This document shows positions 1-8,441 of a DNA stretch of 25,749 nucleotides, piece by piece (within the stretch, counting starts at the first letter, position 1; every line of letters begins with the position of its first letter). A model generated the notes under the pieces. That model made no database searches and was not told where the DNA came from. It was given only the letters and a program-made list of their open reading frames with translations. The position numbers were made by a program, and so were the translations under genes. The stretch is taken from contig CALXXB010000014.1 of NCBI GenBank assembly GCA_944392525.1, positions 1-25,749 of the forward strand, given 5' to 3'. Source of the stretch: an uncultured Clostridia bacterium (GTDB lineage: Bacteria; Bacillota_A; Clostridia; TANB77; CAG-508).

Positions 1-1623
1 TACATCTGGTCCTGCTACTACTTCTCCTGTTGAAGAATCCATTGTTAATACAATTATTATTAAACCATCTTGTGATAGATGTTGTCTATCTCTAAGTACT
101 ATATTTCCAACATCTCCAACACCTAGTCCATCAACTAAGACTCTTCCATTTGGTACTACTCCTGTAAATTCTGCTCCATCTTCTCCTATTTCTAATACTT
201 TACCATTTTGCATCATGATAATATTTTCTTTTGCTATTCCCATGCTTTGAGCGGTTTCACTGTGGGCAATTAATTGTCTATATTCACCATGTACTGGTAT
301 AAAGTATTTTGGTTTTGCTAAAGCTATTATTAATTTTTGTTCTTCTTGGCAAGCATGTCCTGATACGTGTACATCCTCTAATGAGCTATATACAACTTCT
401 GCACCAAGTTGCATCAATTCATCTATTACTCTTGATACATATTTTTCATTTCCTGGTATTGGTGTTGCTGAAATTATTATTAAATCATTTGGAGTAATTT
501 TAACTTTTCTATGTTCTCCATTTGCCATTCTTGTTAAGGCTGACATAGTTTCTCCTTGACTTCCTGTTGTTATTATTACTAATTGCTCATCTGGATAATT
601 TTTTATCATATCAATATCTATAAATAGATTTTCTGGACACTCAATATATCCAAGTTCTCTTGCTGTTGTAATCATATTTATCATACTTCTACCACAAACA
701 GCAATTTTTCTACCATATTTTATTGCACAATTCACAATTTGTTGTACTCTGTGTACATTTGATGCAAATGTTGCAACCACAATTCTTTTTGTACAATGTA
801 AGAATAATTTATCAAAAACATCTCCAACTGATCTTTCTGACATTGTAAATCCTTTTCTTTCGCTGTTAGTACTATCTGACATCAATGCTAGAATTCCTTG
901 ATGTCCTAATTCTGCAATTCTACCTAAGTCCATTATTTTACCATCTATTGGCGTAAAATCAACTTTAAAGTCACCTGTGTGTAAAACTGTTCCTGCTGGT
1001 GTTGTAATTGCAAGCATAACAGAATCAGGAATACTGTGTGAACTTCTTATAAATTCCACTTTAAAATTCTTTCCTAAGTTTATTGTTTGTCCTTGATTTA
1101 CTTCTACCAATTTTGTTGAACCAACTAATTTATGTTCTTCTAATTTATTTCTGATTAAACCTGCTGTTAATTTAGTTGCATAAATTGGTACATTTATTTT
1201 CTTTAATAAATATGGAACTGCTCCTATATGGTCCTCATGTCCATGTGTTATTAATAATCCTTTTATTTTATCCACATTTTGTTCTAGATATGTTATATCT
1301 GGTATTACTAAATCTACTCCTAACATATCATCTTCTGGAAATGATAATCCACAGTCTACTACAATCATCTCATTTTCATATTCAAATACTGTAATGTTCT
1401 TACCTATTTCATGTAGTCCTCCAAGTGGAATAATTTTTAATTTTGAAGCTTTGAATATTTCTTTTTGAATATTTCTTTTCCCTACTTTAGCAGTTCTCCT
1501 AGTTGTCTTTTTTTCTCCTTCATTTCTATTTACTTTCTTAGTGTTTGTTCTTTTCACTTGTGAGTTTGTTCTTCTATTTCTCACTTTTTTCTCATTGTTA
1601 TTCTCTAATTTTTCTTCTGACAT
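1..1623 (-). CDS. rnj: Ribonuclease J (C-terminus beyond the window)
   Basis: This encodes a metallo-beta-lactamase/beta-CASP ribonuclease, the Firmicute enzyme for 5'-3' exonucleolytic and endonucleolytic mRNA decay and rRNA maturation. The reading frame is open from ATG at 1623 to the window edge, giving 541 residues. The zinc-binding motif HGHEDH is at residues 127-132, preceded by the family signatures LGGLHEIGKN and CGLSFPEDDMLG. Further conserved pieces are MSDSTN, CGRSM and VSGHACQEEQ. The first ~55 residues form a Lys/Arg/Asn-rich extension absent from B. subtilis RNase J1, where the motif starts near residue 74. AGGAGA precedes the ATG at normal spacing. A strong promoter lies about 260 nt upstream. 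The family call is firm; whether it is the J1 or J2 paralogue cannot be told. Confidence 0.96.
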   Translation of the reverse strand, partial: MSEEKLENNNEKKVRNRRTNSQVKRTNTKKVNRNEGEKKTTRRTAKVGKRNIQKEIFKASKLKIIPLGGLHEIGKNITVFEYENEMIVVDCGLSFPEDDMLGVDLVIPDITYLEQNVDKIKGLLITHGHEDHIGAVPYLLKKINVPIYATKLTAGLIRNKLEEHKLVGSTKLVEVNQGQTINLGKNFKVEFIRSSHSIPDSVMLAITTPAGTVLHTGDFKVDFTPIDGKIMDLGRIAELGHQGILALMSDSTNSERKGFTMSERSVGDVFDKLFLHCTKRIVVATFASNVHRVQQIVNCAIKYGRKIAVCGRSMINMITTARELGYIECPENLFIDIDMIKNYPDEQLVIITTGSQGETMSALTRMANGEHRKVKITPNDLIIISATPIPGNEKYVSRVIDELMQLGAEVVYSSLEDVHVSGHACQEEQKLIIALAKPKYFIPVHGEYRQLIAHSETAQSMGIAKENIIMMQNGKVLEIGEDGAEFTGVVPNGRVLVDGLGVGDVGNIVLRDRQHLSQDGLIIIVLTMDSSTGEVVAGPDV

Positions 1624-1885
1624 AAATTCTCCTTTCTAAACTTTTAATATTTTATTTTTAAATCTTATTAATTATTTAATAGACTATACAAATCTAGCAC
1701 CTAAAATTTCTATGTACGCAAAAATTAAGTTTATAGAAAATAGCTTTTCACCATTTCATAAACTATTTTTTTATATTAAATTTCCCGCTCAAAAATATTA
1801 TTTACCTAAACTCATTTTTTAATACATATTTTAGGTTTTAAATTTTAATAAAATCTCATATTCTAGCATTTCCTGCTAACAACTG
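1624..1885 (-). promoter_or_regulatory. Long AT-rich leader of the RNase J mRNA
   Basis: Between the predicted transcription start (about 1885) and the RNase J ATG lies about 260 nt without an ORF. Inverted repeats visible in it are TAGCA/TGCTA (1864-1868 with 1874-1878), TTTAGGT/ACCTAAA (1830-1836 with 1804-1810), and two mutually exclusive pairings: 1728-1734 with 1758-1764, and 1737-1743 with 1763-1769. I do not recognise a known riboswitch. Together with the promoter and the gap up to 2004, this accounts for the gene-free stretch 1624-2004; I see nothing else convincing there. Confidence 0.4.
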
Positions 1886-1891
1886 TTCTTT

Positions 1892-1920
1892 ATTATACTA
1901 TATTTTGGTAAAAAAGTCAA
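1892..1920 (-). promoter_or_regulatory. Vegetative (sigma-A) promoter for RNase J
   Basis: On the minus strand, TTGACT (1920-1915) is followed after exactly 17 bases by TATAAT (1897-1892). This is one of the best promoter matches in the window and points at the RNase J gene. Confidence 0.8.
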
Positions 1921-2004
1921 ATTGCATTTTATATGAGTTCTTTTCTATGTTTCACTAAATAATAAATTTTTGAATAAAATATAATAAAAAAGTGAGGTAT
2001 AAAA

Positions 2005-2436
2005 ATGTATGAACCAATTTTTTATAATGCTAAAGCAGATATAAAAGGTGGAAAAAAATATCCTAATATTAGTGGAGAAGTATTTTTTAAAGAAACAAAA
2101 TTAGGTATTCTTATTACTGTAAAAATTAATGGTCTACCTATATCTAATAATAGTTGTAAAGGAAAATTTTTTGGATTTCATATACATGAAGGGACTTCTT
2201 GTACTGGAAATAATGAGGATGAGTTTGCAAATAGCAAAAGTCATTATAATCCAACTAGTTGTCCTCATCCATTTCACAGTGGAGATTTACCACCTTTGAT
2301 TGAAAATAATGGATTTGCATATATGAGCTTTTTAGTAAACAAATTTACAGTTGAAGAAATAATAGGTAAAGTAGTAATAATTCACGACCTTCCTGATGAT
2401 TTTACTACTCGGGCCAAGTGGAAATTCAGGAACTAA
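2005..2436 (+). CDS. Cu/Zn superoxide dismutase family protein, frameshifted near its 3' end
   Basis: The family converts superoxide to oxygen and hydrogen peroxide. All metal ligands expected of the fold are visible: H59 and H61 (HIHEG), bridging H80 (HYNP), H88, H91 and D94 (HSGDLPPL), and H127 (IIHDLPDDF). Cys66 corresponds to the first cysteine of the conserved disulfide. After DDFTT the frame reads AKWKFRN and stops. The +1 frame from about 2411 instead reads PSGNSGTKIACGKIK and stops at 2461, which is the normal family C-terminus with the second disulfide cysteine. One extra G in the GGG at 2411-2413 explains this, and the restored protein would be 151 aa. There is no signal peptide, so it is probably cytoplasmic. 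The start follows GTGAGGT. A sequencing error, a real mutation or recoding are all possible. Confidence 0.85.
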   Translation: MYEPIFYNAKADIKGGKKYPNISGEVFFKETKLGILITVKINGLPISNNSCKGKFFGFHIHEGTSCTGNNEDEFANSKSHYNPTSCPHPFHSGDLPPLIENNGFAYMSFLVNKFTVEEIIGKVVIIHDLPDDFTTRAKWKFRN

Positions 2437-2454
2437 AATTGCTTGTGGCAAAAT

Positions 2455-2487
2455 AAAATAAACCAGAAATTTGTTCTGGTTTATTTT
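2455..2487. terminator. Bidirectional Rho-independent terminator
   Basis: A 14-bp inverted repeat (arms 2455-2468 and 2474-2487, core AAACCAGAA/TTCTGGTTT, five-base loop) carries A-rich and T-rich flanks. It lies between the convergent superoxide dismutase gene and the 2500-3351 gene and can serve both. Confidence 0.85.
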
Positions 2488-2499
2488 TTATATCTCTAA

Positions 2500-3351
2500 T
2501 TATTGATTTTGATTATTTTCTCCTCTTCCTTCTGGAAGTGCATCTGAGTAGTCAAGAACTATTCTTATTCTTGTAACAGCTTTGATTGCTCTAACAAACT
2601 TACTATTTTTAAATCTTTGCCATAAGCTTGGTTTAGCTTCAAATGTAGTTTCTTGAGCATATTGTTGTTGTTCTTCTTGAGTAGCTGCTTGTTGTGGTTC
2701 TTCTACTACTTGTTCTTGTATTTCTTCTACTGGTGTTGGTATTGATTTTAATGCATCGGCAATTTCTATTCCTATATAGCTTAAAGCTTTTGATCTATCT
2801 TCGATTCTCTCCATATCTATTTCAATATGTAAGTTAGATTCAAGGTTATTTACTCTAGCATTTAATAATTTCATTGCATCTTGATAATTTTGTGATTTTG
2901 TACTTTTTGCTTTTCCTACAATATTTAATGTTTCTATTATATCTTCAGAAAAATCTTCTTCTGCTCTTTTAACTTGATCTTTCCAATCTTCTTCTTTGTT
3001 TTCTACTGCTTCTAGTACTTCTTTTAATCTACCTGCTAAAGCTATATTTTGTTCTCTTTGTCTTATCAATTCTTCTATTTTTTTAGTATTCTCTTCAAAT
3101 TGATTTGTTGCAAACTCAACTAACCCATAAGCAGCTTTATAAACACTTGCTGGGAAGTTTTTCTTTTTTGGATATTCAATTAAGTAAGTTTTTATAGACT
3201 CAACTAAATCTTTAAAATATGTATCATCCTCTAGTTGAACTATTTGTTTCTTACTCTTAGGGTTTATTAACTTTTGAACTTTATCTATATTCATTAATAT
3301 TTTTTCTTCTGTGATAACCATTCTCACATTTACTATGCCAGATTTAGACAT
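2500..3351 (-). CDS. Unrecognised 283-aa protein with probable coiled coil
   Basis: I do not recognise a family. The protein has no signal peptide or clear membrane span. Residues ~75-175 are rich in Glu, Lys, Gln and Leu with spacing that suggests long helices or a coiled coil. Residues ~210-235 are a Glu/Gln-rich low-complexity linker. The end, from about residue 243 (SLWQRFKNSKFVRAIKAV), is basic and could form an amphipathic helix that touches membrane or nucleic acid. The gene has its own sigma-A-like promoter (3402-3430), an excellent ribosome-binding site (AAAGGAGGT, 8 bases before the ATG) and a terminator, so it is very probably expressed as a single-gene unit. It shares no operon with the neighbouring acyl-CoA synthetase, whose terminator separates them. 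No function is proposed. Confidence 0.8.
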   Translation of the reverse strand: MSKSGIVNVRMVITEEKILMNIDKVQKLINPKSKKQIVQLEDDTYFKDLVESIKTYLIEYPKKKNFPASVYKAAYGLVEFATNQFEENTKKIEELIRQREQNIALAGRLKEVLEAVENKEEDWKDQVKRAEEDFSEDIIETLNIVGKAKSTKSQNYQDAMKLLNARVNNLESNLHIEIDMERIEDRSKALSYIGIEIADALKSIPTPVEEIQEQVVEEPQQAATQEEQQQYAQETTFEAKPSLWQRFKNSKFVRAIKAVTRIRIVLDYSDALPEGRGENNQNQ

Positions 3352-3401
3352 TGTAAATTACCTCCTTTATCTTACGCGTATTTACCTTTGCTTTCTTTAT
3401 T

Positions 3402-3430
3402 ATTATACATTAACCTACAAAAAACTACAA
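3402..3430 (-). promoter_or_regulatory. Sigma-A-like promoter for the 283-aa protein
   Basis: Minus strand TTGTAG (3430-3425), 17-base spacer, TATAAT (3407-3402), about 50 bases before the start codon at 3351. Confidence 0.65.
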
Positions 3431-3505
3431 GATAATACTATTATTTTTTGTGTTAAGTTTTGATTACAAAAATATTACAAAAATATTACAAAGCTTTCAA
3501 AATTA

Positions 3506-3537
3506 TTAGGGAAAAGCATTTTCCAGCTTTTCCCTAA
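3506..3537 (-). terminator. Terminator after the acyl-CoA synthetase gene
   Basis: A perfect 12-bp stem (TTAGGGAAAAGC at 3506-3517 with GCTTTTCCCTAA at 3526-3537) and an eight-base loop lie just past the stop codon at 3548. The U-tract on the minus strand is modest (AATAATTTT). Confidence 0.75.
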
Positions 3538-3547
3538 TTTATATTTT

Positions 3548-5260
3548 CTATAATACTGTTTTTATTTCTTCAGCTCTTTTAACTTTTTGTGTAGTTGTTT
3601 TTATCAATTCTTTATCTGTAACTATAATTTCTCTTATATATTTATAAGCAGGCATTGTCTTATTTACCTTTTTTACTTCTTGCCAAATTATATCTTTAAT
3701 CTTATCTTCATCTGTTGTTTTAAAAATCTCCTTAGCATTTTCTTTATCATAAACAATCTTAGCTGCTATTTTAAAATCTCCATCTTCTTCTGGTCTTCCA
3801 TACACAAAACTTTCTTTTACACCCTCAATTTTATTTACTAAAATTTCTAGTTCTTCTGGATAAATATTTTTTCCGTTTTTTAATACAATTACAAATTTCT
3901 TTCTTCCAGCTATAAATATGAAGCCATCTTTATCTATTTTTGCTAAATCTCCTGTATGAAGCCACCCATCTTCTAATGTTTCTTTATTTGCTTCATCATT
4001 ATTATAATATCCAAGCATTATTGAAGGACCTTTTGCAAGAAGTTCTCCTATTCCCTCTTCATTTGGATTATCAAGTTTAACATCTAAACTTGGAAAAGCT
4101 TTTCCTATTGAACCTATTCTTCTATATTTATCATCTTCTGCTGCTATCACTGGTGAACTTTCTGTTAGTCCATATCCTTGATACATTGTAAATCCTAAAT
4201 CATTAAATCCTTTTTCTGTTTCTGGATCTAAAGCTGCTCCACCTGCTACAAATAGTCTTACTTTTCCTCCTAATGTTTCATGTATTTCTTTGAATAATTT
4301 CTTTCTAATGTCTATTCCAAATTTTAATAGGAAATTACTTATCTTAATTCCTTTTTTTACTGTTTCAAGTTTTCCTTTCTTTTCTATTCCCTTCATTACT
4401 TTCCTATACATAGCTTCAAAAAGAATTGGAACTGATATCATTGCTGTTATTTGATACTCTTTTATATTTTCTGCAATATGACGTATTCCATCACAAAATG
4501 CAATTGAACCACCTGTTGATAATGGATATAAAAATCCTACTGTACATTCAAATGTATGGTGTAATGGTAAGAAAGATAAAAATCTATCTTCTGGTGTTAA
4601 TTTTATTACAGATGTAATATCTTGTAAGTTACTACATATATTTTTATGTGATAACATTACTGCTTTTGATATTGCAGTTGTTCCTGAAGTAAATAGCATT
4701 ATTCCCATTTTTTCATTATCAATTTCGCTATCCAAGAAATCTCTATTTCCTTCTTCTAATAATTTTCTTCCTTGTTCAGTTAATTCTTTTTGTGATTTTA
4801 TTCCATTTTCTTCTTTTTCTAAATCCATAGAAATATAATATTTAAGATTTGTATTTCCTTGCTCTCTTATTCTATTCATAACTTTATCATATTTACTAGA
4901 ATAAAAAATTGCATCTACTTCTGAACGAATTATTAAACTTTCTATTTCATTATCTGGAAGAGCTTTATCTAATGGAACTATTACTCCTGTACCTGTCGCA
5001 ACCGCTAAATAATCTACTCCCCATTCATATCTATTTTCTGATATTACAGCTACTCTTTTATCTTTTAATCCCATTTCTATTAATTTAGTACCTAAAGCAT
5101 TTACTTCGTCTCTAAATTCTTTATGTGTAATTTGTCTAAATTTTCCTTCTACATCAGTTCTAAATAAATATGCTGGTCTATCTCCATATTTTTCTCCTGA
5201 TTTTTTTAACATATCTTTTAAATCTGTATATTCTTCAAACTTATAAATTGGTTTTCTCAT
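3548..5260 (-). CDS. Long-chain fatty acyl-CoA synthetase (AMP-forming, FadD-like)
   Basis: This 570-aa member of the AMP-binding (ANL) superfamily should activate a fatty acid with ATP and join it to CoA, for lipid synthesis or recycling of exogenous fatty acids. The phosphate-binding loop is LFTSGTTAISKAVMLSHKN (residue ~190), a variant lacking the usual second Gly. GYGLTESSPV (adenine motif), GWLHTGDL, GRKKFVIVLKNGKNIYPEE (hinge) and the C-terminal TTTQKVKR with the catalytic Lys follow in order. Length matches the family. There is no signal peptide, so the enzyme is cytosolic or peripheral. It lies 13 bases behind a TetR gene, almost certainly in one operon, and AAGGGGAA precedes the ATG. 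Chain-length preference, or use of another acid, cannot be read from the sequence. Confidence 0.9.
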   Translation of the reverse strand: MRKPIYKFEEYTDLKDMLKKSGEKYGDRPAYLFRTDVEGKFRQITHKEFRDEVNALGTKLIEMGLKDKRVAVISENRYEWGVDYLAVATGTGVIVPLDKALPDNEIESLIIRSEVDAIFYSSKYDKVMNRIREQGNTNLKYYISMDLEKEENGIKSQKELTEQGRKLLEEGNRDFLDSEIDNEKMGIMLFTSGTTAISKAVMLSHKNICSNLQDITSVIKLTPEDRFLSFLPLHHTFECTVGFLYPLSTGGSIAFCDGIRHIAENIKEYQITAMISVPILFEAMYRKVMKGIEKKGKLETVKKGIKISNFLLKFGIDIRKKLFKEIHETLGGKVRLFVAGGAALDPETEKGFNDLGFTMYQGYGLTESSPVIAAEDDKYRRIGSIGKAFPSLDVKLDNPNEEGIGELLAKGPSIMLGYYNNDEANKETLEDGWLHTGDLAKIDKDGFIFIAGRKKFVIVLKNGKNIYPEELEILVNKIEGVKESFVYGRPEEDGDFKIAAKIVYDKENAKEIFKTTDEDKIKDIIWQEVKKVNKTMPAYKYIREIIVTDKELIKTTTQKVKRAEEIKTVL

Positions 5261-5273
5261 CTTTTCTTCCCCT

Positions 5274-5843
5274 TTACTTTACTCTTAATCCTTCTATAAT
5301 TGTGCTTTCAAACTCTTTATATAATTTCATAATATCTATTTCTTCTTGGCTTCTTATTTTATAAACCAAACTAGATCCTATTAACCCATAAATTTCAGAA
5401 GCAATTGCTTGTGGATTTCCTTTTTTTACTTCTCCTCTTTCAATTCCTTCTTTAACAATTTGTTCAATTTTATAAATATATGATAAAATATATTTTTTAC
5501 AAGTTTGATTTCTCGATTCATTTCCCCAGAACTGAGTAAGTAATATTGTTATCAAATCTTCATATTTAACAACAATCTTGATTTGAATTAAAACAATTGC
5601 TTTTATTTTATCAATGTAATTAGAATATTTTGCTGTTTTTATATCAATACTATTTTGTAGAAGTTTGATTCCTTCTTCAATTAAGAAGTTAAATATCTCT
5701 TCTTTACTTGAAAAATGATAATATAATGTTCCTTTTGCCACTCCTACTGTTGCTGTTATTTCTTCTATACTTGTAGCATCATAACCTTTTTCAGCAAAAA
5801 GTTTCATTGAAGTCTCAAAAATTTTTCTTTTCGTCTTATTCAT
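5274..5843 (-). CDS. TetR/AcrR family transcriptional regulator
   Basis: This 189-aa protein has the TetR helix-turn-helix at residues ~5-50: FETSMKLFAEKGYDATSIEEI, then VGVAKGTLYYHFSSKEEIF. The remaining ~140 residues would be the ligand-binding and dimerisation domain, which varies between families. It is the first gene of an operon with a FadD-like acyl-CoA synthetase. In Bacillus the TetR-family FadR represses fatty-acid genes and is released by long-chain acyl-CoA, and a similar autoregulatory loop is inferred here. An 18-bp imperfect palindrome lies just upstream of its promoter. AAAGGTGG gives a good ribosome-binding site for the ATG at 5843. Class is firm; the ligand is a guess from context. 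Confidence 0.93.
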   Translation of the reverse strand: MNKTKRKIFETSMKLFAEKGYDATSIEEITATVGVAKGTLYYHFSSKEEIFNFLIEEGIKLLQNSIDIKTAKYSNYIDKIKAIVLIQIKIVVKYEDLITILLTQFWGNESRNQTCKKYILSYIYKIEQIVKEGIERGEVKKGNPQAIASEIYGLIGSSLVYKIRSQEEIDIMKLYKEFESTIIEGLRVK

Positions 5844-5879
5844 CTTTTACCACCTTTCAATCTGTGATAACTATCTACT

Positions 5880-5908
5880 ATTATATATATTTTTATTCAA
5901 CATTGCAA
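5880..5908 (-). promoter_or_regulatory. Sigma-A promoter of the tetR - acyl-CoA synthetase operon
   Basis: Minus strand TTGCAA (5908-5903), 17-base spacer, TATAAT (5885-5880), about 37 bases before the TetR start codon. Confidence 0.72.
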
Positions 5909-5922
5909 TACCTTTATGTCAT

Positions 5923-5940
5923 TTTGAATGATTGTTCAAA
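5923..5940. promoter_or_regulatory. Candidate TetR operator palindrome
   Basis: TTTGAATGATTGTTCAAA has perfect six-base arms. It sits 15 bases upstream of the -35 of the tetR promoter, in the divergent region shared with the Lon-like gene. The half TGAATGA equals the left half of the Bacillus FadR box as I recall it (TGAATGAnTAnTCATTCA). The position upstream of -35 is less usual for a repressor. Confidence 0.4.
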
Positions 5941-6049
5941 TAATACAAATCTTTTTCAAAAATTCTATAAAATTTATTTACATTTTTCTTCAACTAATAT
6001 AAAATAACTTTGAACTGGATATAATAAGAAAAAATTATGGAGGAAACAA

Positions 6050-8434
6050 ATGAAAAATAAAAATGAATTAAACTATAAAAATTTAAAAATGTCTTGCAAT
6101 CCTAATATCTTTGATTTTGATACAACAGCTGATTTAGATTCTATACAAGATGGTATTGGACAAGATAGAGGTATTAAAGCTTTAGAATTTGGCTTGCAAG
6201 TAGATGTTAAAGGTTATAACTTATATATTGAAGGGCCAAGTGGAGTTGGAAAAACTTTATATACAAAAAATTATTTAAACAAACTAGCAGCTAAGAAAAA
6301 AGTTCCATCTGATTGGTGTTATATTTATAACTTTGAAAATCCAAATCAACCAATTGCTGTTGAATTACCTGCAGGACAAGGTAAAGAATTTAAAGAAGCA
6401 ATGGATGGTTTTATAAAAGAAATAAGAAAAGATATTAGAAAAACTTTCAATAATGATGATTTTGAAAAAGAAAAAGCATTAATAAAACAAGAATTTGAAG
6501 AAAAACGTTCTGCTCTTCTTGATAAATTAAATCAAGACGCTTCAAAACATAATTTCCAAGTAAAAACTGCACAAAATGGTATATATATGATGCCTATTGT
6601 TAATGGTAAAGTTATTGAAGAAGAAGAATTCGAAAAATTGGCTGATGAAATAAAACAAGAATATGAAGAAAAATCTCTAATAGTTCAAGAGCAAATTATG
6701 AATGCAATAAGTCAAATTAAAGAGATTGAACGTCAAGCTGATAAAAAGATATCAGAATGGCAGTCAAATGTAGCTCTTCTTACAGTAAATGTTCATATTA
6801 ATTATCTAAAATCTAAGTATAAAAGAAATAAAAAAATAAATCATTTCTTAAATGATGTTAAACAAGATGTTTTAAAAAACATTCCTACATTTTTAGAGGA
6901 TCCAGAAAAGCAACAAGCTAATCAACCAAATCCTGCAATGAGAAAACCAGATCCTTGCTTAAATTATAGAGTCAATTTATTTATTGATAACTCAAATAGA
7001 GAAGGCGCACCTGTTATTATGGATTCTAACTATTCTTATAATAACATCTTTGGTGCTATAGAATACGAAAATTATTATGGCTCTTTAAAGACAGATCATA
7101 CTATGTTAAAACCTGGTCTTATGCAACAAGCAAATGGTGGATACATCATATTCCAAGCAAAAGATTTACTTGCAAATGGTTCTTGTTATGAAGCTTTAAA
7201 AAAGGCTTTAAGAATAAAAGAATTAGGAATTGAAAATGTTGCAGAGCAACGTTCTTCAATGGTTTTAATTTCTTTAAAACCTGAACCTATTCCTCTTAAT
7301 TTGAAAGTTATCTTAATTGGAAATAGTACTATATACCAAACTTTACTTTCTATGGACTCAGATTTTAGAAAATTATTTAAAATAAAAGTAGAATTTGAAG
7401 AAACAGCTGAAGCAAGCAACGAAAACTTAAATAAACTTGCTCAAATTATACATGGATTTTGTGAACATCAAGAATTACCTCAATTAGATAAAAGCGCTAT
7501 GGCTCGTTTAGTTGAATATTCATCAAAACTAGCAGGCAGTCACAGCAAAGTTTCTACTAGATTCGATGATCTGATGCAAGTAGTTGGTGAAGCTGCTACT
7601 TGGGCAAAACTTTCTAGGTCAAAAGTAGTATCAGAAAAACACATTCTTAAAGCATTAGAAGAAAGAGTTGAAAGAGTTAAAAAATATGATGAAAGATATT
7701 TAGAAATGATAAAAGAAAATACTCTTTTAATTGATACTTCAGGATTTAAAGTTGGTCAACTAAATGGTTTAACAGTTATGTCTGTTGGAGATTATACTTT
7801 TGGTAAACCTGCAAAAATTACTGTTAACACTTATACAGGAAAAAATGGTATTGTAAACATAGAAAGAGAAGTTGAAATTTCAGGGCCTTCTCATTCAAAA
7901 GGTGTATTAATACTTACAGGATATCTAGGAGAGATGTTTGCACAAGATATGCCTTTGTGCCTAACTGCAAGCATTTGCTTTGAACAACTATATAATGGTG
8001 TTGATGGAGACAGTGCTTCAAGTACAGAACTATATGGATTACTTTCTAGCTTATCAGGAATTCCAATTAATCAATCTATTGCAGTTACTGGTTCTGTTAA
8101 TCAAAAAGGACAAATACAACCAATAGGTGGAGTAAATGAAAAAATAGAAGGATATTTCCAAGTTTGTAAAGTTCGTGGATTAGATGGTTCACATGGAGTT
8201 ATGATACCTGTTCAAAATATAGATAATTTACAATTATCTGATGAAATTATACAAGCAGTAAAAGATAAGAAATTCCATATTTATGCAGTTTCTACTATTG
8301 AAGAAGGTATAGAAGTTTTAACTGGAGTACCTGCAGGTAAAAAAGATAAAGATGGTCATTTCCCTGCTGGAACAGTAAATCGTCTTGTTTATGAAAAATT
8401 AAAGAAATATGCAAAAATAAGTGAAAAACAATAA
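6050..8434 (+). CDS. Lon-like ATP-dependent protease (AAA_32 / LonB-YcbZ type)
   Basis: This 794-aa cytosolic ATP-dependent protease has an N-terminal AAA+ module with Walker A GPSGVGKT (residues 62-69), a long charged helical insertion (~110-270), then GGYIIFQAKDLL and a lid region. A C-terminal Lon proteolytic domain begins near residue 565. The catalytic Ser is S655 in DGDSASS and its Lys partner is K698 in GGVNEKIEGYF, 43 residues apart, the same spacing as in E. coli Lon. It lacks the N-terminal substrate domain of classical LonA. ATGGAGGAAAC precedes the ATG. A TATAAT at 6020-6025 lies upstream without a convincing -35. The gene diverges from the tetR operon and ends in a strong terminator. 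Substrates are unknown. Confidence 0.92.
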   Translation: MKNKNELNYKNLKMSCNPNIFDFDTTADLDSIQDGIGQDRGIKALEFGLQVDVKGYNLYIEGPSGVGKTLYTKNYLNKLAAKKKVPSDWCYIYNFENPNQPIAVELPAGQGKEFKEAMDGFIKEIRKDIRKTFNNDDFEKEKALIKQEFEEKRSALLDKLNQDASKHNFQVKTAQNGIYMMPIVNGKVIEEEEFEKLADEIKQEYEEKSLIVQEQIMNAISQIKEIERQADKKISEWQSNVALLTVNVHINYLKSKYKRNKKINHFLNDVKQDVLKNIPTFLEDPEKQQANQPNPAMRKPDPCLNYRVNLFIDNSNREGAPVIMDSNYSYNNIFGAIEYENYYGSLKTDHTMLKPGLMQQANGGYIIFQAKDLLANGSCYEALKKALRIKELGIENVAEQRSSMVLISLKPEPIPLNLKVILIGNSTIYQTLLSMDSDFRKLFKIKVEFEETAEASNENLNKLAQIIHGFCEHQELPQLDKSAMARLVEYSSKLAGSHSKVSTRFDDLMQVVGEAATWAKLSRSKVVSEKHILKALEERVERVKKYDERYLEMIKENTLLIDTSGFKVGQLNGLTVMSVGDYTFGKPAKITVNTYTGKNGIVNIEREVEISGPSHSKGVLILTGYLGEMFAQDMPLCLTASICFEQLYNGVDGDSASSTELYGLLSSLSGIPINQSIAVTGSVNQKGQIQPIGGVNEKIEGYFQVCKVRGLDGSHGVMIPVQNIDNLQLSDEIIQAVKDKKFHIYAVSTIEEGIEVLTGVPAGKKDKDGHFPAGTVNRLVYEKLKKYAKISEKQ

Positions 8435-8441
8435 AGAAAAT

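Noticed and set aside
309..1394. Short Leu/Ile/His-rich ORFs on the plus strand
   Set aside because: They are the antisense of the RNase J gene, which is open across the whole region to the window edge.
1980..1985. TATAAT just before the superoxide dismutase start
   Set aside because: No -35 at proper spacing, and it is so close to the ATG that the start site would fall on the Shine-Dalgarno; likely chance in AT-rich DNA.
3466..3491. Tandem repeat of ACAAAAATATT
   Set aside because: Only two short AT-rich copies, expected by chance in this composition.
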